Shown here: one piece after another, positions 15,992-25,512 of the stretch
Position numbering within the stretch: position 1 is the first letter of the stretch
Layout: each line of letters opens with the position of its first letter
DNA from: Hyphomonas jannaschiana VP2
GTDB taxonomy: Bacteria; Pseudomonadota; Alphaproteobacteria; Caulobacterales; Hyphomonadaceae
NCBI RefSeq assembly: GCF_000685215.1
Contig: NZ_ARYJ01000004.1
Coordinates: 1 to 64,000 of the forward strand
Reading direction: 5' to 3'
DNA length: 64,000 nt
Program-made: the position numbers and the translations under genes
The notes under the pieces: generated by a model
What the model was told of the DNA's origin: nothing
Seen by the model: only the letters and a program-made list of their open reading frames with translations
Database searches by the model: none

Positions 15992-16894
15992 ATGTCCATT
16001 CTTATCGACAAAAACACCAAGGTCCTCACGCAGGGCATGACCGGCAACACCGGTTCGTTCCACACCAACCAGGCGCTTGCCTATTTCGGCACCCAGATGG
16101 TTGGCGGTATCCACCCGAAGAAGGGCGGCACCAACTGGACCGCCGATAACGGCCAGGAACTGCCGATCTTCGCCTCCGTTGCCGAAGGCAAGGAAAAGAC
16201 CGGCGCCACGGCTTCTGTGGTCTACGTCCCGCCGGCCGGCGCGGCGGCTGCCATCGAAGAAGCCATCGACGCTGAAATCCCGCTGATCGTCTGCATCACG
16301 GAAGGCGTTCCGGTGCTCGACATGGTGCGCGTGAAGGCGAAGCTGGAAAAATCCAAGTCGCGCCTGATCGGGCCGAACTGCCCGGGCCTCATCACGGCCA
16401 ATGAGTGCAAGATCGGCATCATGCCGGGCTCCATCTTCAAGAAGGGCTCTGTTGGCGTCGTCTCGCGCTCCGGCACGCTGACCTATGAAGCCGTGTTCCA
16501 GACCACCCAGGTGGGCCTCGGACAGACATCCGCTGTCGGAATCGGCGGCGACCCGGTCAAAGGCACGGAATTTATCGACATCCTCGAAATGTTCCTTGCC
16601 GATGACGAAACCGAATCCATCATCATGATCGGTGAGATCGGCGGCAGCGCGGAAGAAGAAGCCGCGCAGTTCCTGATCGACGAGGCCAAGAAAGGCCGCA
16701 AGAAACCGATGGTCGGCTTCATCGCCGGCCGGACCGCGCCTCCGGGACGGACGATGGGCCATGCCGGTGCCATCGTGTCCGGCGGCAAAGGCGATGCGGA
16801 GAGCAAGATTGCTGCAATGGAAGCAGCCGGCATCCGTGTTTCGCCTTCGCCGGCACGCCTTGGTACGACCATGGTCGAGGTACTGAAGGGCTAG
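15992..16894 (+). CDS. sucD: Succinyl-CoA synthetase subunit alpha
   Basis: A 300-residue alpha subunit that binds CoA and carries the active-site phosphohistidine. The CoA-binding region starts [15 protein letters not shown], the GPNCPGLI motif follows in the middle, and the phosphorylated His lies in [16 protein letters not shown] near residue 247. It is full length. Operonic with sucC (8-bp gap) and followed by a 165-bp structured spacer before sucA. Confidence 0.97.
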   Translation: MSILIDKNTKVLTQGMTGNTGSFHTNQALAYFGTQMVGGIHPKKGGTNWTADNGQELPIFASVAEGKEKTGATASVVYVPPAGAAAAIEEAIDAEIPLIVCITEGVPVLDMVRVKAKLEKSKSRLIGPNCPGLITANECKIGIMPGSIFKKGSVGVVSRSGTLTYEAVFQTTQVGLGQTSAVGIGGDPVKGTEFIDILEMFLADDETESIIMIGEIGGSAEEEAAQFLIDEAKKGRKKPMVGFIAGRTAPPGRTMGHAGAIVSGGKGDAESKIAAMEAAGIRVSPSPARLGTTMVEVLKG

Positions 16895-16914
16895 AAAGCC
16901 CTGATAAATTAGCC

Positions 16915-17032
16915 AGGACGGCCCTTGGCGGGGCCCTCTGGCGTGGCCAGGATCTGACCCCGCCCAGGCCGTCCTCTTATGTGCACCCGGTAGGTACCGG
17001 GAAACCATTGCGTTCCTAAATAGTGGGGAACG
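16915..17032 (+). promoter_or_regulatory. Hairpin-rich leader between sucD and sucA
   Basis: Three successive foldable elements lie here. The first (16915-16975) pairs AGGACGGCC (16915-16923) with GGCCGTCCT (16967-16975), GGCGGGG (16927-16933) with CCCCGCC (16958-16964) and, at the tip, CTGGC with GCCAG around GTG. The second is CCCGGTA (16986-16992) with TACCGGG (16995-17001). The third is CGTTCC (17011-17016) with GGAACG (17027-17032). None is followed by a T tract, so a standard terminator is unlikely. An RNA regulatory role is inference. Confidence 0.6.
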
Positions 17033-17059
17033 TTAAATGTCCCAGAGGACGACTTGGAA

Positions 17060-20000
17060 ATGGCAGACGACGGCAGCCCGATGAATGGTTCGCGCAGCAA
17101 GGGCAATTCGGCCCTTCTGGACACAGCCTTCCTGTATGGCGGCTCGGCCCAGTGGATCGAGCAGATGCAGGCGGCCTATGCGAAAAACCCCAGCTCTGTT
17201 CCTGAGAGCTGGCGGGCCTTCTTCGCCGATCTTGGCGACGACACATCGAGCGCCGAGCGCAATGCCGAAGGCGCGACCTGGAAGCGCAGCGACTGGCCCC
17301 GGCCGGCGCTGGACGAACAGGTTGCCGCCTTTGACGGCAACTGGGCGCTGCTTGAGCCGAAGCTGGAAAAGAAGATCAAGGGCGCCCGGCCGGCGGCGTC
17401 CGAGGAAGACGTCCACCGCGCGGTGAAGGATTCGATCCACGCGATCATGATGATCCGTGCGTATCGTATGCGCGGCCACCTTGCCGCCCAGCTCGACCCG
17501 CTGCGCCTCGACAATCCCGGCGACCAGCCGGAACTCGACCCGGCCACCTATGGCTTCGGCGACGGGGACATGGACCGCAAGATCTTCATCGACGGCTATC
17601 TCGGCCTCGAGACGGCGACGATCCCGGAAATGCTGGAGATCCTGCAGCGGACTTACTGCTCCACGATCGGGATCGAGTTCATGCACATTTCCGATCCGGA
17701 GGAGAAATCCTGGCTGCAGGAACGGATCGAAGGCCCGGACAAGGGGGTTGCCTTCACCAATGAAGGCAAGAAGGCGATCCTGGCCAAGCTGATCGAAGCG
17801 GAGACGTTCGAACGCTTCCTGCACAAGCGCTATCCGGGTACCAAGCGTTTCGGCCTTGATGGCGGCGAAGCCGCCGTGCCGGCGCTGGAACAGATCATCA
17901 AGCGCGGCGGCGCGCTCGGCGTGAAGGAAATCGTGGTCGGCATGCCGCACCGCGGACGCCTCAACATGCTGGCGGCCGTGATGGGCAAGCCCTACGAGCA
18001 GATCTTCCACGAATTTCAGGGCGGCAACACGCAAGGCGCCGATGCGTTCGGCTCCGGCGACGTGAAATACCACCTCGGCGCCTCGTCAGACCGTGAGTTC
18101 GACGGCAACAAGGTGCACCTGTCGATGAACGCCAACCCGTCTCACCTTGAGGCGGTGGATCCGGTCGTGCTTGGCAAGTCCCGCTCCAAGCAGGAAATGG
18201 CGCACCGTGAGACCGGCAAGCTCGACCGTTCGATCGTCCTGCCGCTGCTGCTGCATGGCGACGCTGCCTTTGCAGGGCAGGGGGTTGTGTCGGAGTGTTT
18301 CGCGCTCTCCGGCCTGCAGGGCTATCGCACCGGCGGCACGATCCACTTCATCGTGAACAACCAGATCGGCTTCACGACCAGCCCGATGTATTCGCGCTCG
18401 TCTCCGTACCCGTCGGATGTGGCGCTGATGGTTCAGGCGCCGATCTTCCACGTCAATGGCGACGATCCGGAAGCGGTGACCTATGCCGCCAAGGTGGCGA
18501 CCGAATACCGGCAGAAGTTCCACAAGGACGTCGTCATCGACATGTTCTGCTACCGGCGCTTCGGGCACAATGAGGGCGACGAGCCCATGTTCACCCAGCC
18601 GGTGATGTACAAGAAGATCAAGAACCACGTCTCGACGCGTGAGATCTACGCCAAGCGCCTGGTCGACGAAGGCCTTCTGACGGCGGAACAGGTCGAGCAG
18701 CAGGTCGCTGACTTCGAATCCTATCTCGACCGCGAGTTCGAGGCCGGCAAGGCCTTCAAGGCGAAAAAGGCTGACTGGCTGGACGGCGAATGGAAAGGCC
18801 TCGGGCTTCCGCATGATGACGAACGCCGCGGCAAGACGGGCGTTGCCAAGAAACGCCTGCAGGCGCTCGGCCAGTCCATTACCACGGTGCCGGAAGGTGT
18901 GGACATCCACCGCACGCTGGCGCGCGTCATCGAGAACCGTGCCCAGACGATTTCGAAGGGGCAGGGGCTCGACTGGGCAACCGCCGAACACCTCGCCTTC
19001 GCGACGCTGGTGGATGAGGGCTTCCCGGTGCGCCTGTCCGGCCAGGACTGCGGCCGCGGCACCTTCTCCCAGCGTCACAGCCACATTGTCGACCAGACGA
19101 CCGGCGAGAAATACACGCCGCTGAACAATATCCGCGAAGGCCAGGCCCAGTATGAAGTCATCGACTCGCTGCTCTCCGAAGAGGCGGTGCTCGGGTACGA
19201 ATACGGCTATTCACTGGCCGACCCAAACACGCTGACCCTGTGGGAAGCCCAGTTCGGTGACTTCTCCAACGGGGCGCAGGTCTTCTTCGACCAGTTCATT
19301 TCCTCGGCAGAGCGCAAATGGCTGCGGATGAGCGGCCTGACCATCCTGCTGCCGCATGGCTATGAAGGTCAGGGGCCGGAACACTCCTCCGCACGCCTCG
19401 AACGCTTCCTGCAGATGTGCGCCGAAGACAACTGGCAGGTCTGCAACCTGACGACGCCGGCGAACTATTTCCATGCCCTGCGCCGCCAGATCCATCGTGA
19501 TTTCCGCAAGCCGCTGATCATCATGACGCCGAAATCGCTTCTGCGTCACAAGCTGGCGACGTCTTCGCTGGACGATATGGGCTCCAAGACCAGCTTCCAC
19601 CGCGTCCTCTGGGACGATGCGGAGACCGAAGGCCGCGAAGGCAAGGTCAAGCTGGTGAAGGACAACAAGATCCGCCGCGTCGTGCTCTGTTCGGGCAAGG
19701 TTTATTACGACCTGTTCGAGAAGCGCGAAGAACTGGGCATCGACGATGTCTATCTGATGCGGATCGAGCAGTTCTATCCGGTGCCGCGCAAATCCATGAT
19801 GAAGGAAATGTCCCGCTTCAAGCAGGCTGAATTCGTCTGGTGCCAGGAAGAGCCGCGCAATATGGGCGGCTGGACGTTCATCCGTGACGAGATCGAATGG
19901 TGTGCCGGGCAGATCGGCGCGAAAATTCCGCGTCCGCGCTATGCCGGCCGTGCCCCTTCGGCGGCGACGGCTACCGGTCTTCTGTCGAAGCACAATGCCG

Positions 20001-20068
20001 AGCAGAACGCCCTCGTCATGACAGCCCTGTCAACCGATCCGGTCGATGACCGCATCGTTTCGCCCTGA
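17060..20068 (+). CDS. sucA: 2-oxoglutarate dehydrogenase E1 component
   Basis: A ~1002-residue thiamine-diphosphate E1 subunit, which decarboxylates 2-oxoglutarate and passes the succinyl group to the lipoyl arm of SucB. Visible landmarks are the N-terminal [14 protein letters not shown] region that binds E2, [35 protein letters not shown], the ThDP-binding GDAAFAGQG...NNQIGFTT, and the C-terminal transketolase-like domain with [16 protein letters not shown]. The ATG at 17060 gives the usual MADD- N-terminus. An in-frame TTG at 17054 lies closer to GAGG (17045-17048), so either codon could be used. sucB follows after 35 bp. Confidence 0.97.
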   Translation: MADDGSPMNGSRSKGNSALLDTAFLYGGSAQWIEQMQAAYAKNPSSVPESWRAFFADLGDDTSSAERNAEGATWKRSDWPRPALDEQVAAFDGNWALLEPKLEKKIKGARPAASEEDVHRAVKDSIHAIMMIRAYRMRGHLAAQLDPLRLDNPGDQPELDPATYGFGDGDMDRKIFIDGYLGLETATIPEMLEILQRTYCSTIGIEFMHISDPEEKSWLQERIEGPDKGVAFTNEGKKAILAKLIEAETFERFLHKRYPGTKRFGLDGGEAAVPALEQIIKRGGALGVKEIVVGMPHRGRLNMLAAVMGKPYEQIFHEFQGGNTQGADAFGSGDVKYHLGASSDREFDGNKVHLSMNANPSHLEAVDPVVLGKSRSKQEMAHRETGKLDRSIVLPLLLHGDAAFAGQGVVSECFALSGLQGYRTGGTIHFIVNNQIGFTTSPMYSRSSPYPSDVALMVQAPIFHVNGDDPEAVTYAAKVATEYRQKFHKDVVIDMFCYRRFGHNEGDEPMFTQPVMYKKIKNHVSTREIYAKRLVDEGLLTAEQVEQQVADFESYLDREFEAGKAFKAKKADWLDGEWKGLGLPHDDERRGKTGVAKKRLQALGQSITTVPEGVDIHRTLARVIENRAQTISKGQGLDWATAEHLAFATLVDEGFPVRLSGQDCGRGTFSQRHSHIVDQTTGEKYTPLNNIREGQAQYEVIDSLLSEEAVLGYEYGYSLADPNTLTLWEAQFGDFSNGAQVFFDQFISSAERKWLRMSGLTILLPHGYEGQGPEHSSARLERFLQMCAEDNWQVCNLTTPANYFHALRRQIHRDFRKPLIIMTPKSLLRHKLATSSLDDMGSKTSFHRVLWDDAETEGREGKVKLVKDNKIRRVVLCSGKVYYDLFEKREELGIDDVYLMRIEQFYPVPRKSMMKEMSRFKQAEFVWCQEEPRNMGGWTFIRDEIEWCAGQIGAKIPRPRYAGRAPSAATATGLLSKHNAEQNALVMTALSTDPVDDRIVSP

Positions 20069-20103
20069 CTTTCAGAAACATAATAACCCATACGGATCAT
20101 CAC

Positions 20104-21618
20104 ATGACCGACATTACTGTTCCCACACTCGGCGAAAGCATCACCGAGGCCACGGTTGGCCAGTGGCTGAAAGCCGAGGGCGACGCCGTGAAGAAAGACG
20201 ACGTGCTCGTCGAGCTTGAAACCGACAAGGTCTCCGTCGAAGTTTCCGCCACCGAAGACGGTGTGCTTGGTGCCATCACTGCCCAGCCGGGCGACACGGT
20301 TGAAATCGGCGCCGTGCTTGGCCGCATCGATGGCGGGGCAGGCGGTGCGAAGCCGGCTGAGGCTGCGCCTGCCAAGCAGGAGGCCAAGGAAGAGTCAAAG
20401 CCTGCTGCTGCGCCTGCCGCTTCCGGCGGCGAGACGACCGACATCGTCGTGCCGGTGATGGGCGAGAGCGTCGCTGAGGGCACGCTCTCCACCTTCCTCA
20501 AGAAGCCGGGCGAAGCGGTGAAGAAAGACGAGACCATCGCCGAAATCGAGACCGACAAGGTCGCGCTGGAAGTGCCGGCCCCCGCCGACGGCGTGATTGC
20601 CGAATGGACCGTCGCCGAGGGCACATCCGTGACGCCGGGTTCGGTCATCGGCCGCGTCAGCGCGTCTGCCGGCGCCGCTGCTGCGCCTGCCGCCTCTGCG
20701 CCCGCACCGAAAGCTGCGGCTCCGGAGGCTGCTTCGGGCGACCGGCCGGTCGCTCCGTCGGTCCGCCGTATCTCGGCAGAGGCCGGTGTCGATCCGCAGA
20801 ATATTCCGGGGACTGGCCGTGACGGCCGCGCAACGAAGGCTGATGCCATGGCTTATGTGAATGCACCGAAGGCGCCTGCTGCCGCTGCCGCCGCACCGAG
20901 CGCGCCGCGTGAAACCGGCCCGCGGGAAGAGCGTGTGCGGATGACCCGTCTGCGCCAGACCATCGCGCGCCGCCTCAAAGAGGCTCAGGACACGGCCGCC
21001 ATGCTGACGACGTTCAATGACGTCGACATGGGCGCCATCATGGACCTGCGGAAGAAGCACCAGGAGGCGTTTGTCGCCAAGCACGGCATCAAGCTCGGCT
21101 TCATGAGCTTCTTCGTGAAGGCGTGTGTGAATGCGCTGAAAGAGGTTCCGGCGGTCAATGCCGAGATCGATGGCCAGGACATCATCTACAAGAACTACTA
21201 TGACATCGGCGTTGCCGTGGGCACTGAAAAGGGCCTCGTCGTGCCGGTTGTGCGCGACTCTGACGATATGTCCCTCGCAGGCATCGAGAAGGCGATCGCC
21301 AATCTTGGCAAGAAGGCCCGCGACGGCGAGCTGACCATCGGCGACATGCAGGGCGGCACCTTCACCATTTCGAACGGCGGCATCTATGGCTCGCTGATGT
21401 CGACGCCGATCCTCAACCCGCCGCAGTCCGGCGTGCTGGGCATGCACCGGATCGAACAGCGCCCGGTTGTCGTGAATGGCGAGATCAAGATCCGTCCGAT
21501 GATGTATCTCGCGCTGTCCTATGACCACCGCATCGTCGACGGCAAGGAAGCGGTGACCTTCCTCGTCCGCGTCAAGGAAGCGCTGGAAGACCCGGAGCGG
21601 ATGCTGCTGGAAGTCTAG
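20104..21618 (+). CDS. sucB: 2-oxoglutarate dehydrogenase E2 (dihydrolipoyl succinyltransferase) with two lipoyl domains
   Basis: A 504-residue E2. It has two lipoyl domains in tandem, residues ~2-76 (lipoyl-lysine K42 in ETDKVSVEV) and ~112-186 (K152 in ETDKVALEV), each followed by an Ala/Pro-rich flexible linker. The peripheral-subunit binding domain is at ~228-265 ([14 protein letters not shown]) and the catalytic domain from ~285, ending with [12 protein letters not shown], which holds the catalytic His and Asp. Many SucB proteins have a single lipoyl domain. No E3 (lpd) gene follows; the next gene is a convergent methyltransferase overlapping by 4 bp, so E3 must be elsewhere. Confidence 0.96.
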   Translation: MTDITVPTLGESITEATVGQWLKAEGDAVKKDDVLVELETDKVSVEVSATEDGVLGAITAQPGDTVEIGAVLGRIDGGAGGAKPAEAAPAKQEAKEESKPAAAPAASGGETTDIVVPVMGESVAEGTLSTFLKKPGEAVKKDETIAEIETDKVALEVPAPADGVIAEWTVAEGTSVTPGSVIGRVSASAGAAAAPAASAPAPKAAAPEAASGDRPVAPSVRRISAEAGVDPQNIPGTGRDGRATKADAMAYVNAPKAPAAAAAAPSAPRETGPREERVRMTRLRQTIARRLKEAQDTAAMLTTFNDVDMGAIMDLRKKHQEAFVAKHGIKLGFMSFFVKACVNALKEVPAVNAEIDGQDIIYKNYYDIGVAVGTEKGLVVPVVRDSDDMSLAGIEKAIANLGKKARDGELTIGDMQGGTFTISNGGIYGSLMSTPILNPPQSGVLGMHRIEQRPVVVNGEIKIRPMMYLALSYDHRIVDGKEAVTFLVRVKEALEDPERMLLEV

Positions 21619-22316
21619 ACCTTCGCGGTCATCCAGCCACGGATCAGCCCGGCCTGCAGGCACTGCACCGGCCGGGCGAATCCCGCGTTTTCCAGCATCC
21701 CTTCCACTTCGGAAGGTCCGTGCACGGCGAAGTCCTGCCCGAAGGTATTGGCATAATGCGCACGGCCCTCGGCCGTCATGCCGGTGAGCGCCGTCATATT
21801 CAGCCAGGTCTCCAGCAGGCGCGGGAAGCCTGTGTCTGAACGGTCCGCGCAGAGGTCAGCATTGAACAGCGGTGCACCGGGAACGAGACGCCCTGCAATG
21901 GAGCGGAAATAGGCCGTGCGCCCTGCCGCATCGGTCAGGAAGTGCGAGACGAGCAGGCTGGTCGCGCCGTCGAAGCCGGTCTCGTCCACATCTTCGACAT
22001 AACCGATATGGAAGCTGCAACGGCTGGCGAAGCCTTCGGTCTCGGCATGTGTGCGGGCAACGTCCAGCATCGGGCCGGACGGATCGATCAGGGCAAAGCG
22101 CATTTCCGGGAAAACCGCAGCCAGTGTGCGAACTTCCGCACCCGTACCGGCCCCGGCTATCAGAATGCGGGCATCGGCTGGTAGTCTGGCAAATTCTGCC
22201 CGGGCGACCAGATGCATCATATCCCGGATCGCGCTCATCTGTGCAAAACGGTCATCATAGGTTGGGGCCTGGTCGGCATTGAAAGCGGCCATCACCGGCC
22301 GGGTGGGGGGTGTCAT
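21615..22316 (-). CDS. Class I SAM-dependent methyltransferase
   Basis: A 233-residue methyltransferase. The SAM-binding glycine loop is [12 protein letters not shown] near residue 52, followed by the acidic end of beta-2 in [11 protein letters not shown] and motif IV region [10 protein letters not shown]. The start at 22316 has GGAG eight bases upstream. The acceptor is not deducible. It ends overlapping the sucB stop by 4 bp and its promoter region contains an AT-rich 8-bp dyad (22327-22354), a candidate operator. Confidence 0.82.
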   Translation of the reverse strand: MTPPTRPVMAAFNADQAPTYDDRFAQMSAIRDMMHLVARAEFARLPADARILIAGAGTGAEVRTLAAVFPEMRFALIDPSGPMLDVARTHAETEGFASRCSFHIGYVEDVDETGFDGATSLLVSHFLTDAAGRTAYFRSIAGRLVPGAPLFNADLCADRSDTGFPRLLETWLNMTALTGMTAEGRAHYANTFGQDFAVHGPSEVEGMLENAGFARPVQCLQAGLIRGWMTAKV

Positions 22317-22326
22317 ACAGAACTCC

Positions 22327-22354
22327 AGATAAGTAATATTATAACAACTTATCT
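22327..22354. promoter_or_regulatory. AT-rich dyad, candidate operator
   Basis: AGATAAGT (22327-22334) and its exact complement ACTTATCT (22347-22354) flank a 12-bp spacer AATATTATAACA. It lies 11 bp upstream of the methyltransferase start and stands out as an AT-rich patch in GC-rich DNA. The size fits a dimeric repressor of the TetR or ArsR kind, but no such gene is adjacent. Confidence 0.5.
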
Positions 22355-22493
22355 GCTTCCGCCGTTGGGGCAAGTCCTGATCGCCTGTGCAGAGCGGCTT
22401 CACGATAGATTGAGCGGTCCTGATTGTGCGGACCCTTGCATTGCGTACCGTGCGCCACAGCTTAAGCTGCACCAAAACGCAGGAAGGAACGCC

Positions 22494-23375
22494 ATGACCG
22501 ATCCCACTTACACGCCGCCGAAAGTCTGGACCTGGGACAAGGCCAGCGGCGGCCGCTTCGCCAATATCAACCGTCCCATCGCCGGGCCGACGCATGAGAA
22601 GGAGCTGCCGGTCGGCAAGCATCCGTTCCAGCTCTATTCCCTCGGCACGCCGAATGGCGTGAAGGTCACCATCATGTTCGAGGAGCTGCTGGAGGCCGGC
22701 CACAAGGACGCTGAATATGACGCCTGGCTGATCAATATCGGGGAAGGGGACCAGTTCGGTTCCGGCTTTGTCGACATCAACCCGAACTCAAAGATCCCCG
22801 CGCTGATGGACCATTCCACCAATCCGCCGACGCGGTTGTTCGAATCCGGTTCCATGCTGATTTACCTTGCCGAGAAGTTTGGCGCTTTCCTGCCAAAGGA
22901 TCACAATAAACGCGCCGAGACGATCAACTGGCTGATGTGGCAGATGGGCTCGGCACCCTTCCTCGGCGGCGGTTTCGGCCATTTCTATGCCTATGCGCCG
23001 GAGAAATACGAATACCCGATCAACCGCTACGCCATGGAAGTGAAGCGCCAGCTGGACGTGCTGGACCGCAATCTCAAGGACCGTGAGTATATGGCCGGTG
23101 ACGAGTACACGATCGCCGACATGGCGATCTGGCCCTGGTATGGCGCGCTGGTGACCGGAGCGGTGTATGACGCGGGCGAATTCCTGCAGGTTCAGGAATA
23201 CACCAACGTCATCCGCTGGATGAAGCAGGTCGGGGCAAGACCTGCCGTGCGCCGCGGCCAGATGGTGAACCGCACGTTCGGCAAACCGGAAAGCCAGCTG
23301 CGCGAGCGTCACGACGCCAGCGACTTCGACACGAAGACTCAGGACAAGCTGGAAGCAGAAAAGGCGGGTGAATGA
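22494..23375 (+). CDS. yghU: YghU-type glutathione S-transferase (disulfide-bond oxidoreductase)
   Basis: A 293-residue Nu-class GST. The long N-terminal extension before the thioredoxin fold (TPPKVWTWDKASGGRFANIN) is diagnostic for YghU and YfcG-like proteins. The glutathione-site region reads FQLYSLGTPNGVKVTIMFEE and the gamma-Glu binding motif is FESGSMLIYLAEKFG. The C-terminal helical domain contains GDEYTIADMAIWPW. These enzymes reduce disulfides using two bound glutathiones rather than conjugating substrates. AGGAAGG precedes the ATG at 22494. The next gene overlaps the stop by 4 bp. Confidence 0.92.
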   Translation: MTDPTYTPPKVWTWDKASGGRFANINRPIAGPTHEKELPVGKHPFQLYSLGTPNGVKVTIMFEELLEAGHKDAEYDAWLINIGEGDQFGSGFVDINPNSKIPALMDHSTNPPTRLFESGSMLIYLAEKFGAFLPKDHNKRAETINWLMWQMGSAPFLGGGFGHFYAYAPEKYEYPINRYAMEVKRQLDVLDRNLKDREYMAGDEYTIADMAIWPWYGALVTGAVYDAGEFLQVQEYTNVIRWMKQVGARPAVRRGQMVNRTFGKPESQLRERHDASDFDTKTQDKLEAEKAGE

Positions 23376-24349
23376 GCCTGTTCGGACTGTTCGGGAAGAA
23401 ACAGCCCGCATTTGACCCCGCTGAAGGCGATCCGAACGTCGCGCCCGGCCTTGGCTTCATCGAAGCCGGGGACGGGGCGGCGCTCGGCGCGCTTTATGTG
23501 GACCTGCCACCGGCGGACCGTGTCCATTTCATCGACGGGGTTGGCCTCCTGACAGAGATCGCCGCGCCGCTGCCGCCCCTGGGTGCGCATCCGGCCATGC
23601 CCGCCATTCAAGGCGGACTTTGCTATATCTGGGCCCATCGCCTGCGCGGCTATGCAACGGCGGACCGGACCAGCGATGGCCAGGTGATGGACATGGCGGA
23701 AATGGCTTTCCACGCGCAGGACCTGCTGGCCGAGGCGGCCAGGCAGACGCCCGGCGACAGCGCGCTGCACGCCTTCCGCATCCGCGCCATGATGCTGACC
23801 GGCGGGGAAGAGGACGCATTCGATGCGATCTGTGCCGACCTCAAGGCGACAGGGGAGGCGAACCTCCTCGCGGAAATGGCCCGCCTGAACTTTCTGACCA
23901 CGAAGTGGGGTGGCAGCCATGAGCAGATGTACGGCGTCGCCGATGCAGCCGCTGCCAATCCGCCGAACGCGGCTTTTCTGGCGCTGTCGGCGCGGGCGTG
24001 GATTGAGGAATGGCTCTATGAAACCGCCATGAATGATGACGCGGAGGAAAAAGCCGCATTCCGGGCGCGCCGGGATTCGGATGACTTCCGGGCCGGGATT
24101 GCCGCGCTGGACGACCGCTTCCATGCGCTGCTGGCAGGCCTGCCGGCGCCGAGCCGGGTAGAGCGCCAGGTCGCCCATAACAATTTCGCCATGCTGTTTC
24201 ATCTGAATGCCGACAAGGCGCGGCTGAAACCGCATCTCGAAGCCATTGGCAGCGCGCCGATGAGCATGCCCTGGGGGTATGTTTTTGGCGAAAACGTACC
24301 GAAGGGGCTGAACAAGTTGCGCAAGGCGGCTGGTCTGCCGCAACTCTGA
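23372..24349 (+). CDS. Hypothetical helical protein downstream of YghU
   Basis: I do not recognise this 325-residue protein. It starts MSLFGLFGKKQPAFDP and is largely alpha-helical with Ala-rich helices; residues ~110-230 look like TPR-type helical pairs (e.g. HAFRIRAMMLTGGEEDAFDAI). No signal peptide or membrane segment is evident, so it is probably cytosolic. It is joined to the GST gene by an ATGA overlap, implying a linked function, perhaps in thiol stress, but that is only context. Confidence 0.7.
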   Translation: MSLFGLFGKKQPAFDPAEGDPNVAPGLGFIEAGDGAALGALYVDLPPADRVHFIDGVGLLTEIAAPLPPLGAHPAMPAIQGGLCYIWAHRLRGYATADRTSDGQVMDMAEMAFHAQDLLAEAARQTPGDSALHAFRIRAMMLTGGEEDAFDAICADLKATGEANLLAEMARLNFLTTKWGGSHEQMYGVADAAAANPPNAAFLALSARAWIEEWLYETAMNDDAEEKAAFRARRDSDDFRAGIAALDDRFHALLAGLPAPSRVERQVAHNNFAMLFHLNADKARLKPHLEAIGSAPMSMPWGYVFGENVPKGLNKLRKAAGLPQL

Positions 24350-24433
24350 CCCTGCTGCTGCGGCACAGCACCTCGTTCCTTGCGCCGCGGCGGCCGCCCA
24401 TATAGGGCAGGACGATCAGTTCTGAGAGGCCGT

Positions 24434-24778
24434 ATGACGACCTATACTTCCGACCCGCGCCGGCACACCGCCGAGACTGCAGAGACGATGACCGATGTCC
24501 GCTACGAAGTTGACCGGATCGACCGGCTCCTGGTGGAGATCCTGGCCGAACGCCAGTCCTTCATGGACGCAGCGGCCCGGATCAAGGGCGACCGCAACAT
24601 CGTGCATGACCGCGCCCGGATTGAGGATGTGGTGGCGAAGGTGAAAGCGGCCTGTGAAGCAGCCGGCCTGTCGCCAGCCATCGCAGAGCCTGTCTGGCGG
24701 ACGCTGATCGACCGCTGCATCGCCTATGAATTCGAGAGCTACGACGCTCTGAGCGCGCCCTTGCCCGCCAGTTCGTGA
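24434..24778 (+). CDS. Chorismate mutase (AroQ class)
   Basis: A 114-residue all-helical AroQ-type protein, catalysing chorismate to prephenate in aromatic amino acid synthesis. Active-site features are an Arg/Asp-rich first helix (RYEVDRIDRLLVEIL), the Lys of AARIKGDRN, then DRARIEDVV and the C-terminal helix VWRTLIDRCIAYE. Similar length and motifs are found in isochorismate-pyruvate lyases (PchB), so that activity is an alternative. The ATG at 24434 is chosen at the family N-terminus. The last 40 bp overlap the convergent Hpt gene. Confidence 0.82.
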   Translation: MTTYTSDPRRHTAETAETMTDVRYEVDRIDRLLVEILAERQSFMDAAARIKGDRNIVHDRARIEDVVAKVKAACEAAGLSPAIAEPVWRTLIDRCIAYEFESYDALSAPLPASS

Positions 24779-25119
24779 GCGGCTTTCGCCACTTCTTCCA
24801 TCGTGGCACTCAGGCAATCGCGCACGTCTCCCAGCAGGACGGCAGCCGCCGTGACGCTCGGCGGCGTTTCTGAACGCCCGGCCTTTTCGGCAAGCTCGCA
24901 ATAGCTGGCAAGGCGCAGGGCCCCCAGCGACAGGCAGGCGCCTTTCAGCGTGTGGGCCGCATCCGCCCATTGTTTTGGCTCGGCTTTCGGGTCCATCAGG
25001 CGCATCCAGAGCCCGGTCTGCTCCCGGAAAATGTCGATGACTTCAAGGGCGAGGCTGGTGTCGCCACCGGTCATGGATTTGAGATGGTCGCGGTCGAGCA
25101 GGGCAAGCGTGGAAGACAT
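24739..25119 (-). CDS. Stand-alone Hpt (histidine phosphotransfer) domain protein
   Basis: A 126-residue Hpt protein, an intermediate that passes phosphate between hybrid kinases and response regulators. The phosphorylated His is in AAHTLKGACLSLGALRL (residue ~62), preceded by LEVIDIFREQT, the usual first helices. GGAG precedes the ATG at 25119. No kinase or regulator is adjacent, so partners are encoded elsewhere; the single-domain response regulator at 43979-44422 is one candidate in this window. Its 3' end overlaps the chorismate mutase gene for 40 bp. Confidence 0.85.
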   Translation of the reverse strand: MSSTLALLDRDHLKSMTGGDTSLALEVIDIFREQTGLWMRLMDPKAEPKQWADAAHTLKGACLSLGALRLASYCELAEKAGRSETPPSVTAAAVLLGDVRDCLSATMEEVAKAAHELAGKGALRAS

Positions 25120-25179
25120 TTTTGGAATCTCCGGCAATTGCAGAGACTCTTACACACGCCGCTTTGTAGCCAGGTTAAC

Positions 25180-25206
25180 GGGACCGAAATACCGCGATTT
25201 ATCGTT
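25180..25206 (+). promoter_or_regulatory. Possible EcfG-type (general stress sigma) promoter
   Basis: GGGACC (25180-25185) and CGTT (25203-25206) are 17 bp apart. The alphaproteobacterial general-stress consensus is GGAAC with CGTT at about this spacing, so there is one mismatch in the -35 element. It would drive the small membrane peptide gene at 25283. Weak evidence on its own. Confidence 0.3.
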
Positions 25207-25282
25207 TGTCGGTGAAACGTTTTCGCGTTATAGAGCGCGCAAGAGGGGCGATGCTGCCCCCGCTATCCGAAAATCTGACGTC

Positions 25283-25438
25283 ATGGGGGCCGTTGTGGCT
25301 ATCATCATCCTGATCCGAAATCTTGTCATCGCCGGTGTCCTGGCCTGGCTCGGAATCGAGTTCGCCCCGGATGACAATTCAGACAGATCCGAGCCCGGCC
25401 CTCAAAGCGCCTTGATTCTCGGCCATTCTCTTAAATAA
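25283..25438 (+). CDS. Small single-TM membrane peptide
   Basis: A 51-residue frame starting at ATG 25283, with one hydrophobic helix (residues ~3-27, VVAIIILIRNLVIAGVLAWLG) and a polar acidic tail (PDDNSDRSEPGPQ). It fills an otherwise empty gap between the Hpt and TipN-like genes. There is no clear Shine-Dalgarno, so it may be a chance frame, but the amphipathic organisation and a possible stress promoter upstream favour a real small membrane protein. Confidence 0.4.
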   Translation: MGAVVAIIILIRNLVIAGVLAWLGIEFAPDDNSDRSEPGPQSALILGHSLK

Positions 25439-25512
25439 GTTCTGTCGCCAGGCCCGCTGCTGTTAAGCATTCCGGTCTCGCGCCGGACGCTATGACGCGG
25501 TATAAGGGTGGT

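Noticed and set aside
17037-17084. A 15-codon upstream frame (ATG at 17037) overlapping the sucA start
   Set aside because: It has no Shine-Dalgarno and lies in a different frame from sucA; with the start of sucA placed at 17054 or 17060 it is most likely a chance frame.
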